Both the position numbers and the translations under genes were made by a program. Shown here piece by piece: positions 58,900 to 64,000 of a stretch of DNA of 64,000 bases (position 1 is its first letter; each line of letters starts with the position of its first letter). Source of the DNA: Panax quinquefolius (lineage: Eukaryota; Streptophyta; Magnoliopsida; Apiales; Araliaceae); the NCBI GenBank assembly GCA_020205615.1, contig CM035164.1, positions 4,429,501-4,493,500 on the forward strand, in the 5' to 3' direction. A model generated the notes under the pieces. It saw only the letters and a list, made by a program, of their open reading frames with translations. It had not been told where the DNA came from and did no database searches.

Positions 58900-58970
58900 C
58901 GAATATTCCCGACAGCGGTCTGAATATTCCACGACCAAACGAATATTCCCCAGACAAAATGAATATTTTA
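58900..58970 (-). promoter_or_regulatory. GAATATTC cluster in U3
   Basis: Perfect sites at 58901, 58922 and 58941, plus GAATATTT at 58961. Confidence 0.45.
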
Positions 58971-59105
58971 TAACCACTTGCTTATTTTGAAATATTTGCG
59001 TATTTAACCCTTAACTATCCACATTAATCAAATCAACCCTTACTATTTCAAAATAATAAATAAAGGAAATTCCTTTTATTTAAAAAAAAATTTGGGGTCT
59101 TCTGA

Positions 59106-59116
59106 CCTCCCTTCTT
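59106..59116 (-). other. Polypurine tract of E6
   Basis: Minus strand AAGAAGGGAGG, the same variant as in E1. Confidence 0.7.
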
Positions 59117-62100
59117 ATGAAATTTCGTCCCTCGAAATTGGCGTCACGATACACAGTGTTTGAAAAGATGAGGATACCTCGCTTTCATTTTCGTTTCCAA
59201 TTCCAGGTCATTTCTCTACATAGCATGATTCCTCCACAAAACTTTAACTTGTGGTATGACCTTTCTTGGCGTGGGACATGCTCCCTTCTATCCAAAATCT
59301 TGGCGGTACCTCCTCATACGTTAAGTCTTGACTATCTAAATGGGTTCTAACTTCTATAGCGTGGTTGGGTCTTTCACATATTCTGAAATATGAGATATGT
59401 GAAACACATTATGAACACGAGACATACTTGGAGGTAATGCAAGTCTATAGGCTACATTTCCTACTCGGTCAAGAATTTGAAATGGACGATAAATCGTGGA
59501 TTGAGCTTTCCTCTCTTCCCAAATCTTGTAACTCCCTTCCATGGAGCGACTTCATGACAATCATGATCCCTACATTAAATTCCCGTCCTTTCGATGAAGA
59601 TCCGCATAACTCTTTTGTCGATCTTGAGCCGTTTGTATCGTTGTCGAATCATTTGGATCTTTTCGGTGAGTCATACGTCTTAACTTTCGGGTCCCAACAA
59701 TGTTGCTTCACCCACCTCATCCCAACATATTGGAAGCGACATTTTTCGTCCATATAATGCTTGAATGGAGCCACACCTATACTTGCACGATAAGCTTTGT
59801 TGTTGTAGGAGAATTCCTGATGGTAAATACTTATCCCAAGCGCCCTTGAAGTCTAGGACCACGAGTCTTAATAAATCTTCAAGAGTTTGAATAGTCCTCT
59901 CGATTGTCCGAGTGGTTTGGGGATGGTATGCGAACTAAATCGCAAATCCGTGCCCATAGCTTTTTGCAAGCTAACCCAAAATCTTGAAGTGAATCTTGGG
60001 TCACGATCGAAACTATGGATCTGAGGCATGCCATGCAACCTCACGATCTCATTTACGTACATACTAGCAAGGCGTTCGAGGAATAAGTCTCCGTATCGGT
60101 AAGAAATGAAGCGAGACTTGGTTAATCTATCAACAATAACCCAAATAGCATTGATGCCTTGAAAGCAAGTAGGAAGACCCGTATGTGAAATCCATGGTAA
60201 TGTGTTCCCACTTCCATTAGGAATCTCAAGTGGTTGCAGCGGACCCTTAGGTACTAGATGCTCGCCTTTACCGTTAGCAAGTTAAACACATCGAGATAAA
60301 CTTTGCAATCTCTCTCTTCATATTATTCCACCAAAATGTATGTAGAAGATCACGATACATTTTAGTACTTCGAGGATGGATTGCAAATGGTGTATTGTGT
60401 GCCTCCATCATAATCTTGTACTTCAAATCGAGTCGTTAGGAACCACAAAGTCTAGAGTGGACTCAAGTATTCCTTCTTCATCGATTCTCGCTTAGGAATA
60501 GCTCCTTCTTGTACTTTCTTCTTTCATACGCATCGGCTCAAGATTCGGTGGCTTGAGCAACCTTAACTTTTTCTATTAAAGTTGGCTCTGTCGTATACTT
60601 GACATCATCGCTTTTCGTTCGCATATGATCTTCTACTCTCAATCGTCGGCTACCACGTTAAACTTTACCGGGATGGTATTGAATAGTGTGGTCGTAGTCT
60701 TTCAATAGCTCGAGCCAGCGTCATTTGCCGCGTATGTTGAGTTCTTTTGAGTGAAGAAATATTTAAGGCTTTTATGATCTGAATATATCTCCACTTTCTC
60801 CCCATATAGATAGTGCCTCCATATCTTTAAGCGAAAAGCATTGCTGTGACTCTAGATCATGAGTAGGATAATTCCTCTCATACTCTTTAAGTTGTCATGA
60901 GGCATAGGCTATGACTTTCCCGTTGCATGAGAACACATCCTAACCCTTTGCACGAAGCATCATTTGTAGATAACAAATCCATCGAACCGGATGGTATTGT
61001 TAGAACAGTCTTAGAAATAAGTCTCCTCTTAAGCTCTTGGAAACTTTTCTCGCATTCTTCGCTCCAAAGCAATTTTGTATCCTTAAGAGTTAATTTGAGT
61101 TAATGGAGTAGCGATTCGAGAAAACCCTTCCACGAATCTCAGATAATAACCAAACTAAGCCCAAAAAGCTACGATACTTGATCGCAAGCTTGGTTGCTCC
61201 AACTTTGTATTGCTTGATCTTATTTGGATCAGCGGATACTCCATGTTTTGACACCACATGCCCAAGAAATGCTACTTCCTCAAGCGAACTCGCATTTCTT
61301 CAATTTGGCATATAGTTGGTTTTCACGAAGCCTTTGGAGTACCGACTTCAAATGGTGCTCATGATCTTCACGACTTTTGGAATATATAAGGATGTCATCA
61401 TCAGATAAAACAACAAACCGATCAAATATTCCTTGAATACTCGGTTCATCATATCCATGAAAGCCGCGAGGAGCATTAGTTAGTCGAAAGACATGACTAA
61501 GAATTCATAATGCCCCATCTAGGAGTTACGGCGGTCTTTGGAATATCCTCGATTCTAATTTTGGTGATGATATCCGAGCGAAGATCGATTTTTGAAAAGA
61601 ATTGTGCCCCTTACTGTTGGTCAAACAAGTCATCAATACGAGGGTAGAGGATACCTATTCTTGATGGTGACATGGTTGATTCCGATAGTCAATACAAAGT
61701 CGCATACTCCGTCTTTTTTTTACACAAAAAGCAGGAGCACCCCGAGGAGATGTCTTTGGGCCGAATGAAAGCCGATGTCCAACAATTCACGTAGTTGGAC
61801 CTTTAACTCTGAAGTTCAATAGGAGCCATTCGATATGGGGTTTTAGAAATGGGCTTTGTGCGGGTTCAAGATCAATAAAGAATTCAACTTCACGTTACGG
61901 GGGTAGGCGGGAAGTTCTTGAGAAAATCGTCGGAAAATCGATAACAACAGGAATATTATTCAAATTTGGCGTGTCTTTATTCAAATCCATAACATGGGCT
62001 AAGAAAGCTTGACATCCGTTTTTCAATAAGCGAATAGCTTTATGATTAGATATAGCGGTGATTGATTTTAATGGTTTAGTTGCTTGAATTCGTACAACGG

Positions 62101-62400
62101 GTTGGTTAGGAATATGAAAACTAACAACCTTACGAAAACAATCAATTTTGGCATGATGAGTAGTTAACCAATCAATCCCTAAAATCACATCAAAAGCAAG
62201 TATCTTTAAAGAGATAAGGTCAACGGGTAAGGTGATGGTGCCAACTTGAATCAAACAAGATTTATAAGCGAGTGGATGTGATGAAAGTTTCTCTAACGGA
62301 GTTTCACGAGATAGATCAAAGTCTAATTTCTCCGGAGTCAAGTTTAAGCGTTGAGCACATGCGGAGAGATAAATGAATGGGTGCACCGGTATCAAGTAAG
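59106..62400 (-). pseudogene. Pol of E6 (protease, RT, RNase H, integrase, chromodomain region)
   Basis: Protease at about 61990-62395, open over 166 codons with FDVILGIDWLTTHHAKIDC; RT about 61090-61800 with its active-site motif disrupted near 61397-61410 by an extra ATC and a shift; RT thumb with [16 protein letters not shown] at 60887-61072; RNase H about 60580-60880; integrase H2C2 about 60300-60440 and core about 59750-60240 ([20 protein letters not shown]); chromodomain link MSRVHNVFHIS at 59354-59542. Confidence 0.8.
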
Positions 62401-62499
62401 GTATAAACTTACGTAAGAATTTATAAATAGCTTACCGTGATAACCTCGTTTGGGTTCCTCGCATTATGACCGATCACAACAAGCGCTCTTCCGGAATCG

Positions 62500-63665
62500 T
62501 TGACTTTGACTTTTACGGGACGATCTTTTGAGTCACGAGTCCCCATTGAACTAGGTTTATTCTAAAGTCTGATCTCGGCGATATGTCCTTCCTTTCCACA
62601 ACTATAGCATACCTTGAGCTGTTGTGGGCGGTTTGGTGATATGTCCCTCTTTTCGCATTTGTAGCATATAATGGGTGGTCGATCTCCTCCCTTAGAACCG
62701 ATTTCTTCAAGCACTTTATCGTCTTCACATAGTCGTTGTTAAATCTCCTCTTTTTAAAATCTCCTCTAACTCGCTTCTTACATTTTTTCATGGCCATGAT
62801 TACCACGGAGTGGTTACCATTTACTGTAAAATGTTTCTTTCTCATGAGTTATCATTATACATTGATTTTGCTATCTACGATGCGATCCTGGTTATGGTCC
62901 CTCAGTTGGTAGTACTCGTTATCTCGCTCTAATAATTGAGCCACATTTTTACAACATCTGAATAAAGAAAGTTTATGAGAAATGAGATCTTGGCGTATCT
63001 TGGGGTTTCAAACCTCTAAGAAACATCCGCGTCATCGTTCCTCATCCTCCACCAAATGAGGTGCTGAAACTGGATAACTCTGCAAACTTTGCCTCGTCTT
63101 TGAGACACCAAATCGTGTTGTTTTGTTCAATCGATGAACTCCACTTCCTTCGTATAGCGAACACTTTCGGAAAGTATTTGTCATTAAATAGTCTCTGAAA
63201 GCGTCTCCCAAGACATCTTTGAGTCTGTTTGGATGGAGTGCGCTTCTGAGACTCCCACCGATGGTCTGCCTCGCGCCCACGGAACATAAAGGTGGCGAAT
63301 GGAACCTTGTTCCTCCGTGCATCCCAAGACATCGAATATCTTGGTAATTTGTTTGACCCGTGTTTCGCCGTGATCGGATCGGCTTTCCCTTAAATTGCAG
63401 GTGGTCCTGACTCTTTGAAGCGCTTGCATTTGTGACATGACAACCGTGAATTGCTATCATTTCCTCTGTATTTTGAACACGAGTCTCCCTAAATGCGATT
63501 TTGCATGAGCGCAAAAAGCTTCTAAACATCCCTCGTTCATCATCGCGCTCCATGGTGTTGTTCACGGGAGGAACATTGCCGACTGTTGCACGTTCTCCTC
63601 GTTGGTAAGTCTGAGGCATCTCCACGGTCTCATTTACTCCTTTGTTAATATTCTCGATTCGACAT
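62500..63665 (-). pseudogene. Gag of E6
   Basis: Start at 63665. A 197-codon open stretch at 63032-63625 covers much of the capsid, though the true frame changes within it: LTNEENV-type N-terminus, VKQITKIFDVLGC near 63340, SFGG/PHLVEDEER near 63035. Zinc knuckles at about 62580-62680. Confidence 0.75.
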
Positions 63666-63832
63666 TCTCAAATCTTGTCATAAAACAAGGGTTAATTAAG
63701 AAATCAATATATCACATAATATCCCTATATCTTGACCAACTAACAAATAAGCTTAGGTAGGACACACTAGCGAAGGATTTACTCGTCTCTCCCCTCTAGT
63801 TCTATTCCCGATCTCGCTTGGAGATCATATCC

Positions 63833-63850
63833 CTAAGCTACGATACCAAT
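63833..63850 (-). other. Primer-binding site of E6
   Basis: Minus strand ATTGGTATCGTAGC, same as in E1. Confidence 0.74.
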
Positions 63851-64000
63851 TGTGGCGCCCCCAAAATAGGTATACATCACCCATTACGAGTTGTCGATAC
63901 ATGAGTGCGAAACAACTACAACTTTATTATTACAACGGTGAAAGCGTGAGTTTAAATACAAATATTATCTTACAGACAATATTTATACTCAAATAAATCC
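63851..64000 (-). repeat. Partial 5' LTR of E6
   Basis: Starts TGTGGCGCCCCC and matches the first 150 bases of 7742-10408; continues beyond the window. Confidence 0.9.

Larger units (their letters stand above)
56452..59105 (-). repeat. 3' LTR of E6, subtype A, missing its outer edge
   Basis: Begins at CCCCAAAATAGG; the expected TGTGGCGCC before it is absent. The inner edge ends GGTCTTCTGA as in the E1 3' LTR. Confidence 0.88.
56452..64000 (-). mobile_element. Tekay-type element E6, subtype A, running off the window
   Basis: 3' LTR 56452-59105, full-length body 59106-63850, primer site, and the first 150 bases of the 5' LTR. The body is co-linear with that of E1 at an offset of about 56.1 kb and has similar frame breaks. 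Its 3' LTR lacks the outer 9-10 bases, which were lost at the junction with E5. Confidence 0.88.

Overview
The window is nuclear DNA from a flowering plant, probably a eudicot. It is AT-rich, it carries chromodomain Ty3/gypsy LTR retrotransposons of the Tekay/Del type, Stowaway and hAT-type DNA transposons, a spliced hAT transposase pseudogene and long (AT)n tracts, and it shows no bacterial-style gene organisation. The assignment rests on element families; no host gene was recognised that would narrow the species.

Layout. 1-23970 is a nest of Tekay-type elements, all coding on the minus strand. A complete element (327-10408, 5-bp target duplication TTAAG) sits inside the 3' part of an older element (1-326 plus 10409-17090). 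That older element shares its 5' LTR (14164-17090) with a third (14164-23970), giving LTR-body-LTR-body-LTR. 23971-24505 is a plus-oriented fragment of a divergent LTR. 24506-47971 is low-copy, AT-rich sequence with a Stowaway MITE (25268-25594), a miniature LTR element (35701-38063), a hAT element with a broken, intron-containing transposase (38088-41558), a second Stowaway MITE (45435-45718) and a hAT-like non-autonomous element filled with a C-rich minisatellite (46728-47821). 47972-49926 holds two pieces of the divergent LTR in opposite orientations. 49927-64000 is a second Tekay array, again minus strand, with a chimeric junction at 56451/56452.

Two LTR subtypes occur. Subtype A is about 2.66 kb (327, 7742, 56452). 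Subtype B is 2.7-2.9 kb (14164, 21051, 49927). Both have the same plan on the minus strand: a U3 with clustered GAATATTC sites, a TATA box, then a transcribed leader with an array of stem-loop repeats and a GTGAATAGTAAC minisatellite. The bodies of the elements at 109-326/10409-14163 and 17091-21050 lack RNase H and the RT core but keep Gag, protease, integrase and the chromodomain region. They look like a non-autonomous derivative needing RT from a relative such as 52623-56451, where the RT active-site motif is intact. Every gag-pol body is split by many small indels, a good part of which fall at CG-containing sites and may be consensus errors at methylated cytosines. No intact host gene, rRNA, tRNA or CRISPR locus was found.
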